A stretch of 64,000 nucleotides of DNA from the NCBI GenBank assembly GCA_001464125.1, contig LNEP01000015.1, positions 1 through 64,000 on the forward strand, given 5' to 3'. The notes below the pieces were generated by a model, which saw only the letters and a program-made list of their open reading frames with translations, was not told where the DNA came from and searched no databases. The translations under genes and the position numbers were made by a program. Positions 1-10,999 of the stretch are shown piece by piece; position 1 is the first letter of the stretch, and every line of letters starts with the position of its first letter. The DNA is from Betaproteobacteria bacterium Ga0077540 (GTDB taxonomy: Bacteria > Pseudomonadota > Gammaproteobacteria > Burkholderiales > Methylophilaceae).

Positions 1-210
1 CAAATTCATTTCAAGGTATGTGTTACTACTAAAAGTAACCTGTACATACTTGTCTTAAATTTAAGTGTAAGCGTTTATTTTCTGAGTCTTTTAGAAACCG
101 TAGTCTCTTAACCCATCACCACAAACACCCACACTTATCAGTCATTCATATTGTTAAAGAGCAGTTTGCTTTTCAGCTTTTCGTTAGCGCTTTTCGTTAA
201 CGAGGTGCGC
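1..210 (-). promoter_or_regulatory. rRNA operon leader with boxA-like antitermination element (TGCTCTTTAACAA, complement of 151-163); the 16S gene should begin left of position 1
   Basis: Reverse complement reads ...CTGCTCTTTAACAATATGAATGACTGATAAGTGTGGGTG..., typical of a proteobacterial rrn leader; no ORFs; lies downstream of three tandem strong promoters. Confidence 0.75.
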
Positions 211-238
211 ATTATACAGAGCTTTTCAGCGGCGTCAA
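211..238 (-). promoter_or_regulatory. rrn promoter copy 1: TTGACG-N16-TATAAT
   Basis: Complement: TTGACGCCGCTGAAAAGCTCTGTATAATGCGC. Confidence 0.85.
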
Positions 239-344
239 CATTAATTTTCAAACAATTTTTAAATTAAAATAAACGGTATTTTTTGCTGCACTATTTACTA
301 CTTGTTATTACTTATCGTTGCGATGTTTTACTAACGAGCCGCGC

Positions 345-372
345 ATTCTACAGGGCTTTTAATTATCGTCAA
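345..372 (-). promoter_or_regulatory. rrn promoter copy 2: TTGACG-N16-TAGAAT
   Basis: Complement: TTGACGATAATTAAAAGCCCTGTAGAATGCGC. Confidence 0.8.
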
Positions 373-467
373 TACCAATTTGAAACTTTTTTAAATTAAT
401 ATTAAAACGATTTATTTTGCTGCTGCATATCGCGATTCGCTGCGGTGTTTTGCTAGCGAAGGCGCGC

Positions 468-495
468 ATTTTACAGAGGCTAGATTTTTGGTCAA
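468..495 (-). promoter_or_regulatory. rrn promoter copy 3: TTGACC-N16-TAAAAT
   Basis: Complement: TTGACCAAAAATCTAGCCTCTGTAAAATGCGC. Confidence 0.75.
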
Positions 496-562
496 GCTCT
501 ATTCGCAATTTTTACAATTTAATTACAAATAGATTGATTGGCTAATTAGGAGAACCCAAAAC

Positions 563-1360
563 TTAAGGAAAACTTACCAAACGATTTTGGTTAGTTGCAG
601 ATGCGCGATCGGCTGCCAAACAAATACCAACGAACTCTTCAGTATTGAGCGATGCGCCACCGACCAAAGCGCCATCAATATCCGGCATGGCAAACAACTG
701 TTCAGCGTTAGCACTATTCACGCTGCCTCCATAAAGGATGCGTATGTTTTTTGCTAACTCCGCATCCAACATTTCAATATGCCCGCGCAAAAAGCTGAGT
801 ACGTTCTGCGCATGCCCAGGGGTTGCAGCTTTGCCTGTGCCAATCGCCCATACTGGTTCATACGCCAACACCCCACCCGAAAGCCCTTGCACCCCAATTT
901 CGGTGATAACTGCATTCAGCTGTCGAATCGTGACAATGTCTGTAGCACCATCCTCATACTCTTCCAAAGTTTCACCCATGCAAAAAATAGGGATAAGGCC
1001 GGACTGGATTGCAACTTCAAAACGCTCTCCGGTAGATGTATCGGTGTCATGACCGTGCAGACGTCTTTCCGAGTGTCCGATAATCACATATTCACAACCA
1101 AACTCTTTAAGCATAGGAGGAGATACTGAACCTGTATGCGCGCCTGATTGATAGCGACTCATGTTTTGGCCACCCCAATGGACATGGGTGTTTTTTAGAA
1201 TGGCCTGCGCTTGGAACAGGTACGGATGGGGCATACAGACGACATAATCTGCCCGTTGATGGGAAAGCGTAGCAGATACTAAACCTTCTAGGAAAGCTTG
1301 ATTAGATGGCATATCACCATTCATTTTGCGATTGGCCACTACGATTTTACGTCTCATCAT
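563..1360 (-). CDS. tpiA: Triosephosphate isomerase
   Basis: Motifs VVANRKMNG, IIGHSERR, LAYEPVWAIGTG, ILYGGSVNS. Confidence 0.97.
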   Translation of the reverse strand: MMRRKIVVANRKMNGDMPSNQAFLEGLVSATLSHQRADYVVCMPHPYLFQAQAILKNTHVHWGGQNMSRYQSGAHTGSVSPPMLKEFGCEYVIIGHSERRLHGHDTDTSTGERFEVAIQSGLIPIFCMGETLEEYEDGATDIVTIRQLNAVITEIGVQGLSGGVLAYEPVWAIGTGKAATPGHAQNVLSFLRGHIEMLDAELAKNIRILYGGSVNSANAEQLFAMPDIDGALVGGASLNTEEFVGICLAADRASATNQNRLVSFP

Positions 1361-1457
1361 TTTTTCCTAACGCAAACTTTCTTAAAGCATAACAGTATGC
1401 CTATCGCAGATTACACCTATTTCATGCGTTGATTAGATAGCCAACACCAGCCATGCA

Positions 1458-2669
1458 TTAATAGAGCTCGATTTTGGCAAACTTACGCTTACCTACCTGC
1501 GCAATGACCGTGGTATTTTTTTGAAGCTGCAAGTTCTTGTCGGTGACTTTTTCGCTATCTAACTTAACGCCACCCTGTTGAATGACGCGTATCGCCTCAC
1601 TGGTACTTTCTACCAGCCCAGCCAATTTTAGCACTTGTGCAATGCCTGCAGTTTCGCCTTCAATATTGACGCGCACTTCTGGAACTTCATCTGGAACGCC
1701 GCCTTTTGCGCGGGTTTGAAAATCTTCGAGCGCTTTTTCTGCTGCGGCTTGACTGTGAAAACGCGCGACGATTTCTTGCGCAAAACGCACTTTAATGTTG
1801 CGTGGATTCTCTCCAGCCGCCACTTGCGCTTTCCACTCAGCAACCGTTTCTATTGATTCAAATGACAGCAATTCGATATAGCGCCACATTAAAACATCGG
1901 AAACCGACATCAGTTTGGCAAAGATGATTTCTGGGGCCTCGGCCACACCAATATAGTTGCCCAGCGATTTGGACATTTTATTAACGCCATCCAAACCTTC
2001 TAACAATGGCATGGTGAGGACGCACTGTTGACTTTGGCCTGCTTGCTTCTGCAGTTCACGCCCCATCAGCAAATTAAATTTTTGGTCGGTACCACCCAGT
2101 TCCACATCTGCCTTGAGGGCGACAGAGTCATAACCTTGCAGCAAAGGGTACATAAATTCATGAATCGCAATGGGCTGGTTACTTTTGAAGCGCTTGCTGA
2201 AATCGTCACGCTCCAGCATTCGTGCGACGGTATGACTGGCAGCCAGTTTTAACATACCCCCTGCCCCCAACTCGTTTAACCAAGTAGAGTTAAAAACAAT
2301 TTCCGTCTTCTCTTTATCTAGAATCTTAAACACTTGCTCGGCATAGGATTGCGCATTTTCTGCCACCTGTTCTTTGGTGAGTGGCGGACGCGTAGCACTT
2401 TTACCAGTGGGGTCACCTATCATGCCGGTAAAATCACCAATCAAAAACAGCACCTGATGGCCTAAGTCCTGAAACTGTCTGAGCTTATTTAATAGTACCG
2501 TGTGACCCAAATGCAGATCAGGTGCAGTGGGATCAAAACCAGCTTTGATTCTTAAAGGCTTGCCAGCTTTTAATTTCTCCACCAACTCTTGCTCGATAAG
2601 TAACTCATCCGCACCGCGCTTAATGATTGCTAAAGCCTGATTAATCTCTATATTCAATGCAAATTCCAA
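1458..2669 (-). CDS. tyrS: Tyrosyl-tRNA synthetase
   Basis: [14 protein letters not shown] and [11 protein letters not shown] class I aaRS signatures; C-terminal S4-like domain. Confidence 0.96.
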   Translation of the reverse strand: MEFALNIEINQALAIIKRGADELLIEQELVEKLKAGKPLRIKAGFDPTAPDLHLGHTVLLNKLRQFQDLGHQVLFLIGDFTGMIGDPTGKSATRPPLTKEQVAENAQSYAEQVFKILDKEKTEIVFNSTWLNELGAGGMLKLAASHTVARMLERDDFSKRFKSNQPIAIHEFMYPLLQGYDSVALKADVELGGTDQKFNLLMGRELQKQAGQSQQCVLTMPLLEGLDGVNKMSKSLGNYIGVAEAPEIIFAKLMSVSDVLMWRYIELLSFESIETVAEWKAQVAAGENPRNIKVRFAQEIVARFHSQAAAEKALEDFQTRAKGGVPDEVPEVRVNIEGETAGIAQVLKLAGLVESTSEAIRVIQQGGVKLDSEKVTDKNLQLQKNTTVIAQVGKRKFAKIELY

Positions 2670-2822
2670 TATGATTTAGATGGATAAAGTAACGCGAAGT
2701 GACTTTTTAATATTTAATTTTTTCTGTTAGTATGTTTTTCTACTCGGATTTAGCTCGACGGTTTTAAGCCTGTGCCAATCTTATGCAAGGCAAATACCGC
2801 TTGATATTTTAACGCAAACACT

Positions 2823-4130
2823 ATGTTTTCAGAACGCAAATTTTCTCACAAGCGTATTAAGCTTCATTGGTTAGCAATTGCCAGCGGAATACTTGCGCTT
2901 GTTTTATTTCTGGCAGTGAACGAAACACCACAAGCAGAAACACGCCCTGTGGTATTAAGTACCATTACCGAAGAGGTTTCTTTACCACTGCCTAGTCCAA
3001 CATTAGATCGCAACGAAGCATTTTGGCAAATTGAGCAAGTCAGACAAGATGACACCTTATTAACCCTATTTAGGCGCATGAACATTCGTGATGAGGATGC
3101 GATAAAGTTCTTAATGCTTAGCCCGGACGCACACGCGCTGAATACGCAACTGATTCCTGGTCATACCGTTGAAACCAAAACCAACGCGCAAGGTAAGTTG
3201 CTATATTTAGAATATGAGTTAGATGCAGAAAACATTCTAGTGGCAGGTCTCACTAGCGGCGGGTATGTTGTGGCAACCAAAAAACTATTGCTGGAAAGCC
3301 AACAAGTATTGAAATCTGCTGTGATTCGGGACACCTTATTTGGCGCGACTGACGATGCCGGCATTCCTGACCAGATTGCGATTCAAATCGCAGAAATATT
3401 ATCGTCTGAAATTGATTTTTACCAAGATTTACGCTCTGGCGATAGATTTCATGTAATTTATGAAGCCTTTTACAATGCAGGCGAAATGATGAAGACTGGT
3501 AATGTGCTGGCTGTAGAGTTTGTGAATAACGGCACCACTTATCAAGCCATTCACTTTGGTGATGCATCAGGAAAATATGCTTATTACACGCCTGAAGGTA
3601 AAAGCCTGCATAAAACGTTCTTACGCTCGCCTCTGGAGTACACGCGTATCAGTTCCTCTTTTAGCGCTGGACGCTACCATCCTATATTACAACGCATGAA
3701 AGCACACCGTGGTGTGGACATGGCTGCACCGACTGGCACACGCGTTAAAGCATCTGGAGATGGTAAGGTTGCCTTTATGGGGAAAAAAGGTGGCTATGGC
3801 AATGTGGTGATACTCAATCATCCTAACGGCATCAGCACTGTATATGGACATCTTTCTCGCTTTTCGGACGCTATTCGCAAAGGGGATACCGTGAATCAAG
3901 GCGATATTATTGGGTACGTTGGTATGACAGGATTGGCCACCGGCCCGCATTTGCACTATGAATTTTTAGTCAACGGCAACCATCGCGACCCAATGAAAGT
4001 AGCGCTGCCACAGAGCGTGCCGATCAATGATAATTTTAAATCTGAATTTAATGCACACAGTTTAACCATGATAGCTAAGCTGGAGATGTTGAAACAACGC
4101 ATGCAACTGGCGGCACATCAAACCCAATAA
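2823..4130 (+). CDS. M23 family metallopeptidase (MepM-like murein endopeptidase)
   Basis: HRGVDMAAPTGTRVKASGDGKV and GPHLHYEF M23 motifs; N-terminal TM segment. Confidence 0.93.
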   Translation: MFSERKFSHKRIKLHWLAIASGILALVLFLAVNETPQAETRPVVLSTITEEVSLPLPSPTLDRNEAFWQIEQVRQDDTLLTLFRRMNIRDEDAIKFLMLSPDAHALNTQLIPGHTVETKTNAQGKLLYLEYELDAENILVAGLTSGGYVVATKKLLLESQQVLKSAVIRDTLFGATDDAGIPDQIAIQIAEILSSEIDFYQDLRSGDRFHVIYEAFYNAGEMMKTGNVLAVEFVNNGTTYQAIHFGDASGKYAYYTPEGKSLHKTFLRSPLEYTRISSSFSAGRYHPILQRMKAHRGVDMAAPTGTRVKASGDGKVAFMGKKGGYGNVVILNHPNGISTVYGHLSRFSDAIRKGDTVNQGDIIGYVGMTGLATGPHLHYEFLVNGNHRDPMKVALPQSVPINDNFKSEFNAHSLTMIAKLEMLKQRMQLAAHQTQ

Positions 4131-4134
4131 ACCG

Positions 4135-5259
4135 ATGACGACAGACAATCTATATATAGGCATCATGTCCGGCACCAGCCTGGACGGGGTTGATGTGTGT
4201 TTGGTCAATGCGCAACCCCAACAGTTTAAAGTGATGGCCACCCATTTTTTAGCTTACCCATCAGACATTAAATCTGCCTTATTGACTCTGCACACGCCAA
4301 GCCATAATGAGCTAGAACAGTCCCAATTATTAGCCAATGCGCTTTCCAAGCTATACGCCGAAGCGGTCCGTACCTTATTAGATCAACAGCAACTGAACCC
4401 ATCCCAAGTGAATGCGATAGGTTGTCATGGGCAAACCATACGCCATAAACCCATCATAAACGGCAATGTCGGTTTTACGCTTCAGATTGGCAATGCCGCC
4501 TTACTGGCCGAGCTCACGCATATCACGGTTGTGTCGGATTTTAGGAGCCGGGATATTGCTGCTGGCGGCCAAGGTGCGCCACTAGTGCCTGCATTCCATC
4601 AATCTGTATTTAGTCATCCTAATCAGCAACGCGCCATTATCAATATCGGTGGCATTGCCAACATTACTTATTTACCCAAATCGACTGACCAGCAATTCCA
4701 GGTGTTAGGCTTCGACTCCGGCCCTGGCAATATGTTGATAGACGCTTGGATCAAACAACATCTGCACCAAGATTACGATGCCAATGGGGCTTGGGCACAG
4801 ACTGGCAAATTGGATCATGCGCTTTTACATCGCATGATGCGTGACCCCTACTTTGCAGCGCCTCCGCCCAAAAGTACTGGACGTGATTTGTTCAATGATG
4901 AGTGGTTATATAGCCTGCTCTCGAACACCAATTTGCAACCGAATGACGTTGCTAGAACCTTAACCACATTCACCGCTAGCACAATTGCGGAAGCACTAGT
5001 CAAATTCTGCCCGCCCGTAGATGAGGTATACCTTTGTGGTGGTGGGGCACGCAATAGTTTATTAGTCAATGAATTACGCAATTGCCTACCTAGCACCTTA
5101 ATCGAACCGACAGATGCATTGGGCGTTGGCGTGGATTGGGTGGAGGCAGCCGCATTTGCGTGGTTAGCACAGCAAACCATGCAGCATCTACCAAGCAACC
5201 TACCAGCAGTGACTGGGGCAAAAGGATTGCGTATTTTGGGCGCAATTTATCAAGCTTAA
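4135..5259 (+). CDS. anmK: Anhydro-N-acetylmuramic acid kinase
   Basis: GIMSGTSLDGVD, GCHGQTIRH, FDSGPGN, CGGGARN motifs. Confidence 0.96.
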   Translation: MTTDNLYIGIMSGTSLDGVDVCLVNAQPQQFKVMATHFLAYPSDIKSALLTLHTPSHNELEQSQLLANALSKLYAEAVRTLLDQQQLNPSQVNAIGCHGQTIRHKPIINGNVGFTLQIGNAALLAELTHITVVSDFRSRDIAAGGQGAPLVPAFHQSVFSHPNQQRAIINIGGIANITYLPKSTDQQFQVLGFDSGPGNMLIDAWIKQHLHQDYDANGAWAQTGKLDHALLHRMMRDPYFAAPPPKSTGRDLFNDEWLYSLLSNTNLQPNDVARTLTTFTASTIAEALVKFCPPVDEVYLCGGGARNSLLVNELRNCLPSTLIEPTDALGVGVDWVEAAAFAWLAQQTMQHLPSNLPAVTGAKGLRILGAIYQA

Positions 5260-5396
5260 TAATCAGCATCAACAAGACCGCGCTGCATACTGACATACGT
5301 CAAAAGGCTTATAGAATTCAGCCAGTTTGTATGCCCATTTCGCTACATCCTTGCGTATAATCGTACTTAATCTACCCATTCGATAAAGTCTGTTTT

Positions 5397-6695
5397 ATGA
5401 GTAAAAAGCCAACTAAAGCAACCATCACCTTTGATAACGACTCGGCGCCTATTGAACTACCTGTGCTATCTGGTAGCTTAGGTAACGATGTGATCGACAT
5501 TCGCAGCCTTGGGAAACACGGTGTGTTTACTTACGACCCCGGCTTTATGTCCACTGCAGCCTGTCAGTCTAATATTACCTATATTGATGGCGAAGAGGGT
5601 CTGCTCTATTACCGCGGCTACCCCATTGAGCAATTGGCTGAGCACTGTGACTTTTTAGAAGTCTCCTATTTATTGATGCATGGAGCGCTGCCTAATGCTG
5701 CACAAAAAGCAGAGTTCACCACACTGATTGGTAAGCACACCATGTTGCATGACCAACTCAGCAATGTGTTCCGTGGGTTTAGACGCGATGCGCACCCGAT
5801 GGCGGTGATGATAGGTGTGGTGGGTTCGATGTCTGCCTTCTACTTTGATGCAATGGACGTTTATAACCCACAACACCGTGAAATTTCTGCTTATCGGCTG
5901 CTAGCCAAAGTACCAACCATTGCGGCTTGGAGCTACAAATACAATCTTGGCCAGCCATTTATGTATCCTAATAACAAACTCAATTATGCAGAAAACTTTA
6001 TGCATATGATGTTTGCCACCCCATGCGATGACTATGAGCCCAACCCTGTATTGGCCAAAGCATTTGAAAAAATCCTGATTCTGCATGCCGACCACGAACA
6101 GAACGCATCGACCTCAACCGTTAGACTGGTTGGCTCCAGCGGTGCCAATCCATTTGCCAGCATTTCTGCTGGTATTGCCTCATTATGGGGACCAGCACAC
6201 GGTGGCGCCAACGAAGCCACGCTCAAAATGCTCGAAGAAATGGGCGATGTCAGCCGCATTGGTGAATTTATCAAACGCGCTAAAGACAAAACCGATAGCT
6301 TCCGCCTAATGGGTTTTGGCCATCGCGTTTATCGCAACATGGACCCACGCGCGGCTATCATGCGCAAAACTTGCCATGAAGTACTTAACGAATTGGGCCT
6401 GCATGATGACCCCATGTTTAAGTTGGCCATGGAACTAGAGCGCATTGCGCTGGAGGACGACTATTTTGTCTCACGCAAACTGTACCCTAACGTAGATTTC
6501 TACAGCGGTATCGTCATGCGCGCGATGGGCATTCCTAACAGTATGTTTACCGCCATTTTTGCTTTAGCGCGCACTGCCGGCTGGATAGCACAATGGTCTG
6601 AAATGAATGCCGATCCCGAGCATAAAATCGGGCGCCCAAGACAGCTTTATACTGGCGACCACAGACGTGAGTTTGTCCCGATTGGCAAACGCTAA
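5397..6695 (+). CDS. gltA: Citrate synthase
   Basis: [20 protein letters not shown] and [10 protein letters not shown] signatures. Confidence 0.97.
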   Translation: MSKKPTKATITFDNDSAPIELPVLSGSLGNDVIDIRSLGKHGVFTYDPGFMSTAACQSNITYIDGEEGLLYYRGYPIEQLAEHCDFLEVSYLLMHGALPNAAQKAEFTTLIGKHTMLHDQLSNVFRGFRRDAHPMAVMIGVVGSMSAFYFDAMDVYNPQHREISAYRLLAKVPTIAAWSYKYNLGQPFMYPNNKLNYAENFMHMMFATPCDDYEPNPVLAKAFEKILILHADHEQNASTSTVRLVGSSGANPFASISAGIASLWGPAHGGANEATLKMLEEMGDVSRIGEFIKRAKDKTDSFRLMGFGHRVYRNMDPRAAIMRKTCHEVLNELGLHDDPMFKLAMELERIALEDDYFVSRKLYPNVDFYSGIVMRAMGIPNSMFTAIFALARTAGWIAQWSEMNADPEHKIGRPRQLYTGDHRREFVPIGKR

Positions 6696-6713
6696 CTTGT
6701 AAAAATTCTTTGC

Positions 6714-7340
6714 TCAAGGTGCTTGAATAAACCCAAGCGCCTTAAGTGCCTTTCTCATACCACTCGCCACCACAGCATAACCCTCTGCATTAGGATGTAT
6801 CTGATCTGATTTCAAGTCGCGTTTGGACAATACATCTGAAAATACATCTGTGACTAACGGCACCTGCATCTCCTCAGCCACACGCGCATACAAAGGATGG
6901 TCTGATAAATTACCCACCGCAGCCATGAATGGGCTAATTTCAGGAATCGCCACCAACGCTACAGGCACGCCTAGCGCTTTGGCTTGGGCAATGATGGACT
7001 TCAGGTTCTCTTCTACCTGCTTTACTGAAACTTGACGCAACAAATCATTGCCGCCCAGTTCAATCAGCAACAGTTTAGGTTGATGCGTTTCCAGCAAATC
7101 GGGCAACCGCTGCAAACCGCCACTAGTGGTATCACCGGGAATCCCAGCGTTAACAATATGCCAGCCTGTCGTTTTTTCAAGCAATGTTGGGTACGCCTCC
7201 TCTGGTTTTGCACCTGTACCAAAACTCAAACTATCGCCAAGTATCAACACCGTGGAACCCTGCATAATCGTGGGCTGTGGCGGATGTTTTTCCGAGCAAG
7301 CCATCAACACTAACACTACGATCAATATCAGTTTTTTCAT
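6714..7340 (-). CDS. Arylesterase / thioesterase I (SGNH hydrolase, TesA-like)
   Basis: ILGDSLSFG, ELGGNDLLR, DQIHPNAEGY SGNH blocks; signal peptide or lipobox-like N-terminus. Confidence 0.92.
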   Translation of the reverse strand: MKKLILIVVLVLMACSEKHPPQPTIMQGSTVLILGDSLSFGTGAKPEEAYPTLLEKTTGWHIVNAGIPGDTTSGGLQRLPDLLETHQPKLLLIELGGNDLLRQVSVKQVEENLKSIIAQAKALGVPVALVAIPEISPFMAAVGNLSDHPLYARVAEEMQVPLVTDVFSDVLSKRDLKSDQIHPNAEGYAVVASGMRKALKALGFIQAP

Positions 7341-7360
7341 TACAATTCGTCACCACCAAT

Positions 7361-7389
7361 AAAAAAGCCAAGCAAAATGCTTGGCTTAA
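7361..7389 (-). terminator. Rho-independent terminator after erpA-like gene
   Basis: AAGCCAAGCA-AAA-TGCTTGGCTT hairpin with T-rich flank on the minus strand. Confidence 0.7.
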
Positions 7390-7409
7390 TTTTTAGACAA
7401 ATCCACTAC

Positions 7410-7790
7410 TTAAACAGAGAAGGAAGAGCCGCAACCACAGGTAGTTTGCGCATTCGGGTTACGAATCACAAACTGCGAGCCTTGTAAGCTGTCTTGATAA
7501 TCAATTTCTGCACCCATTAAATATTGCAGGCTCATAGGGTCAATCAACAGCGTTACAGTATCCTTTTGCACTTGCGTGTCATCTTCGTTAACCTCTTCTT
7601 CAAAGGTGAACCCATACTGAAAGCCTGAACATCCTCCACCACTTACAAATACACGCAGTTTTAAATCTGGCGTACCTTCTTCTTCAATTAACTCTTTTAC
7701 TTTTTTAGCAGCGTTGTCAGTAAACACCAACGGTGCTGGCATTTCAATATCTGCCAAGTTTTCTGTATTTAACTCTGCAACTGTATTCAT
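7410..7790 (-). CDS. erpA: Iron-sulfur cluster insertion protein ErpA
   Basis: A-type carrier with [11 protein letters not shown] and C-terminal CGCGSSF. Confidence 0.95.
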   Translation of the reverse strand: MNTVAELNTENLADIEMPAPLVFTDNAAKKVKELIEEEGTPDLKLRVFVSGGGCSGFQYGFTFEEEVNEDDTQVQKDTVTLLIDPMSLQYLMGAEIDYQDSLQGSQFVIRNPNAQTTCGCGSSFSV

Positions 7791-7874
7791 ATCTGCTCCT
7801 TTACCTGCATCTATTGCTACTATTTGATTCGACGTTTGATGACTACAAACGTTCGATAACTTGTAAACGCCAGC

Positions 7875-8258
7875 CTAAACTGCTGACTCTATTGCTTCTT
7901 CACCAATATAAATTAACCGGCCTTCAATCACTGCACCTGTATGCATTTCTAGTGATTTATAATGTAAATCACCCGTGATTCTTGCTTTTGACTGTAGTTC
8001 AATGAACATTCCCGCCTTGACAGGACCAACCACCTTACCGTTTAACACAATCTTAGCCGCAGATACAGAGCCCTCTACACGACCGTGCTCACTCAAAATA
8101 AGTGTACTAGGAGTATCTAGTGGTTCAGCAACATTTCCTCGCACGGCGCCATCAATGCGCAAACCTCCGCTAAAATTAATATCACCTTCTACTCGAGTAT
8201 CTGCGCCAATCAATGTATCGATTCTGCTATCAATTTTGTTACTTTTTTTGAAAAACAT
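7875..8258 (-). CDS. Bactofilin (polymer-forming cytoskeletal protein)
   Basis: IDTLIGADTRVEGDINFSGGLRIDGAVRGNV beta-helix repeat pattern. Confidence 0.9.
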   Translation of the reverse strand: MFFKKSNKIDSRIDTLIGADTRVEGDINFSGGLRIDGAVRGNVAEPLDTPSTLILSEHGRVEGSVSAAKIVLNGKVVGPVKAGMFIELQSKARITGDLHYKSLEMHTGAVIEGRLIYIGEEAIESAV

Positions 8259-8313
8259 CGCAAATCCTTACATTACTTTACGGTATTGAAACTACTAGTT
8301 TGTTATTGTCAGG

Positions 8314-8685
8314 TTATTTGCCAGTTCTTCTGCCCAGCATATTTTTGTAAAACACCAGCTCTTCTTTGACCTTTAGGTTCTCATCTTGAACGCTTGCCAG
8401 CTCTTTTGCAAGATTATTATTTGTCGCAAGCTCTACCTGTAGCTCACGTTGCGCCTCTATTAGTTTGGTCTGCAAGTCCTTATTTTCAAGAGTAGTTTGC
8501 TGTAAAAGTAAACGAACGTTTTCTTGTTCACCGTCGTGCAATGCCCAAAACGCCAAGCCGGCACCTAACAATACAAACACAAACGCGGATAACCATTGAA
8601 AATACCATGGTCGACGTGAACGCACCGCAACCTGTTTGGCCGTTAAGCCAAAGTTACTGCGGAATTTACGTCGTATTGGCTTCAT
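8314..8685 (-). CDS. Membrane-anchored coiled-coil protein of unknown function
   Basis: One TM helix followed by a predicted coiled coil. Confidence 0.6.
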   Translation of the reverse strand: MKPIRRKFRSNFGLTAKQVAVRSRRPWYFQWLSAFVFVLLGAGLAFWALHDGEQENVRLLLQQTTLENKDLQTKLIEAQRELQVELATNNNLAKELASVQDENLKVKEELVFYKNMLGRRTGK

Positions 8686-8691
8686 TCACGA

Positions 8692-9738
8692 TTAAGGAAG
8701 CAGAGGCAACACTTGCAAGCCAATCTTCTCTTCCAACCCCATCATAATATTCATGTTTTGCACGGCTTGACCAGCCGCACCTTTGACCAAATTATCTTGC
8801 ACGACAATCAAGGTGAGATAGTCCGCCCCCTGACGTTGCAATGCAATGCGCAAATGATTTGCGCCACGCACTGAACGCGTTTCTGGTAGCTTTCCAGCAG
8901 GTAGCACATCCACAAAATATTCATTGCCATAGCGCGCTTCATACAATTGCTGCAAATCTAGCGCTTTGGCAGCCGGAGTTAACTTTACATACAGTGTAGA
9001 TAACATACCGCGTATCATCGGGATCAAATGCGGCACAAACACAAACTGTATTTCTTGTTTTGCCAGTTGTGCCAATTGTGCTGCGATTTCCGGATGGTGA
9101 CGATGACCAGCCACACCATAGGCTTTCATATTATCGCTAGACTCTGAAAACAAGGTGGCGACTTCTGCCTTGCGGCCTGCTCCTGACACGCCTGACTTAG
9201 CATCCGCGATAATCGGCGAAGTGAGATCTATCAGACCTTTTTCCAGCAATGGTGCCAAGCCTAACAATACCGTGGTTGGATAACAACCAGGATTGCCAAT
9301 CACTTGCGCTTGTTTAATCTGTGAGCGAAACAATTCTGGCAAGCCGTACACAGCATCTTTAAGGATATCAGGACAGCTATGTGGCATTTTGTACCATTGC
9401 TCGAATACCGCTGTGTCTTGCAATCTGAAGTCTGCGGCCAAATCAATCACTTTGACGCCTGCCGCAGTGAGCGTTTGCGCTTGGCTCATGGCTACACCAT
9501 GCGGCGTTGCAAAAAACACCACGTCACAATCCGTCAGGTTCGCAGTAGCCGGGTCGCTAAAAGCCAAATCTACATAACCACGTAGATTAGGAAACATATC
9601 AGCTACCGGTGTACCGGCATCACCCCGGGAGGTTATGACTGTAAGTGTGACATGCGGATGTACCGCCAGCAGGCGCAACAGTTCAACACCTGTATATCCT
9701 GTGCCACCAACAATACCGACTTTTACTTTTTGTACCAT
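8692..9738 (-). CDS. argC: N-acetyl-gamma-glutamyl-phosphate reductase
   Basis: [43 protein letters not shown]. Confidence 0.96.
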   Translation of the reverse strand: MVQKVKVGIVGGTGYTGVELLRLLAVHPHVTLTVITSRGDAGTPVADMFPNLRGYVDLAFSDPATANLTDCDVVFFATPHGVAMSQAQTLTAAGVKVIDLAADFRLQDTAVFEQWYKMPHSCPDILKDAVYGLPELFRSQIKQAQVIGNPGCYPTTVLLGLAPLLEKGLIDLTSPIIADAKSGVSGAGRKAEVATLFSESSDNMKAYGVAGHRHHPEIAAQLAQLAKQEIQFVFVPHLIPMIRGMLSTLYVKLTPAAKALDLQQLYEARYGNEYFVDVLPAGKLPETRSVRGANHLRIALQRQGADYLTLIVVQDNLVKGAAGQAVQNMNIMMGLEEKIGLQVLPLLP

Positions 9739-9810
9739 TAATTTTCTACCACGGATTAAGTACTTACCCTAAGTGTTCAATACTTAGCCAAAAATGAAAC
9801 CTTAAATGAA

Positions 9811-9837
9811 AAAGGTCGCTAACGCGACCTTTTTTTG
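9811..9837 (-). terminator. Bidirectional intrinsic terminator after rplM-rpsI
   Basis: AGGTCGC-TAAC-GCGACCT with T-runs on both strands. Confidence 0.8.
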
Positions 9838-9869
9838 TACTTAGACGCTCAATGAAGCGTTGTAACCAA

Positions 9870-10262
9870 TTAACGTTTAGAGAATTGTTTACGACGACGT
9901 GCTTTGCGTAAGCCCACTTTTTTACGTTCTACTTCACGTGCATCACGTGTTACAAAACCAGCATGTGACAAGGCGCTTTTCAACGCTGCATCGTAGTCAA
10001 TCAATGCACGGGTAATACCGTGACGAACAGCACCAGCTTGGCCAGATTCACCACCACCGACCACATTGACCATGATGTCAAAGCTAGCTGTGTTGTTAGT
10101 TAATTCTAATGGTTGGCGCAAAATCATGCGTGAAGTTACGCGTGAGAAGTATTCGTCTACTGGCTTATCGTTTACAACAATGTTGCCTTTGCCAGATTTT
10201 AAGAATACACGTGCCACTGAACTCTTGCGACGGCCTGTACCGTAGTTATATTTACCAATCAT
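9870..10262 (-). CDS. rpsI: 30S ribosomal protein S9
   Basis: [15 protein letters not shown] ... [17 protein letters not shown]. Confidence 0.98.
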   Translation of the reverse strand: MIGKYNYGTGRRKSSVARVFLKSGKGNIVVNDKPVDEYFSRVTSRMILRQPLELTNNTASFDIMVNVVGGGESGQAGAVRHGITRALIDYDAALKSALSHAGFVTRDAREVERKKVGLRKARRRKQFSKR

Positions 10263-10272
10263 TCTGCAATCC

Positions 10273-10701
10273 TTAGATAGTCAATGCTTGCGGTTGTTGC
10301 GCAGCGTGTTCATGCTTGTCGCCAGCATAAACTTTCATTTTTTTAATCATGGCGTAGCCCAATGGGCCTTTTGGCAACATGCCTTTTACTGCTTTCTCTA
10401 GCGCGCGACCTGGGAAACGATCTTGCATTTTAGAGAATGTAGTTGTGCTGATACCACCTGGGTAACCAGAGTGACGGTGATATTCTTTATCTGTCGCTTT
10501 CGCGCCAGTTACTTTAATTTTGTCGGCATTGATAACCACAATGTAGTCACCTGTATCTACGTGTGGTGTGTAGATAGCTTTATGTTTACCACGTAAACGA
10601 TGTGCAATTGCACTGGCTAAACGACCTAATACTAAGTCAGTGCCATCAATGACGAACCAGTCACGTTGCACTTCATGTGTTTTTGCTGAAAATGTTTTCA
10701 T
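10273..10701 (-). CDS. rplM: 50S ribosomal protein L13
   Basis: [36 protein letters not shown]. Confidence 0.98.
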   Translation of the reverse strand: MKTFSAKTHEVQRDWFVIDGTDLVLGRLASAIAHRLRGKHKAIYTPHVDTGDYIVVINADKIKVTGAKATDKEYHRHSGYPGGISTTTFSKMQDRFPGRALEKAVKGMLPKGPLGYAMIKKMKVYAGDKHEHAAQQPQALTI

Positions 10702-10745
10702 TTTTTATAACAACCAAGTTATGGCATATAAATTCAAGAGGGCGG

Positions 10746-10775
10746 ATTATATGCTTTGGCCACTTAACTTGTCAA
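10746..10775 (-). promoter_or_regulatory. rplM promoter TTGACA-N18-TATAAT
   Basis: Complement reads TTGACAAGTTAAGTGGCCAAAGCATATAAT. Confidence 0.65.
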
Positions 10776-10999
10776 CGCTGAGTTGCATATTTTACCAAAT
10801 ATTTTTTCTGTCGTATGCGCTAGAAAAATAAATCTGGCATACCGATTGCTTAATAACCATTAAATGTAACTAAAAAACATATTCATTAAATCGTAACTTA
10901 ATGATTTTAAATTAAAAATGTAAAACATAGTAAAAGATAATGATGACGGCACCGACAGTGGTGTGGGGTTTTCATCACTGAAGGTAAAAAGGATTGATC

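Noticed and set aside
738-1129. Overlapping + strand ORFs (104 and 116 aa) antisense to tpiA
   Set aside because: Antisense to a well-supported gene, no recognisable domain; shadow ORFs.
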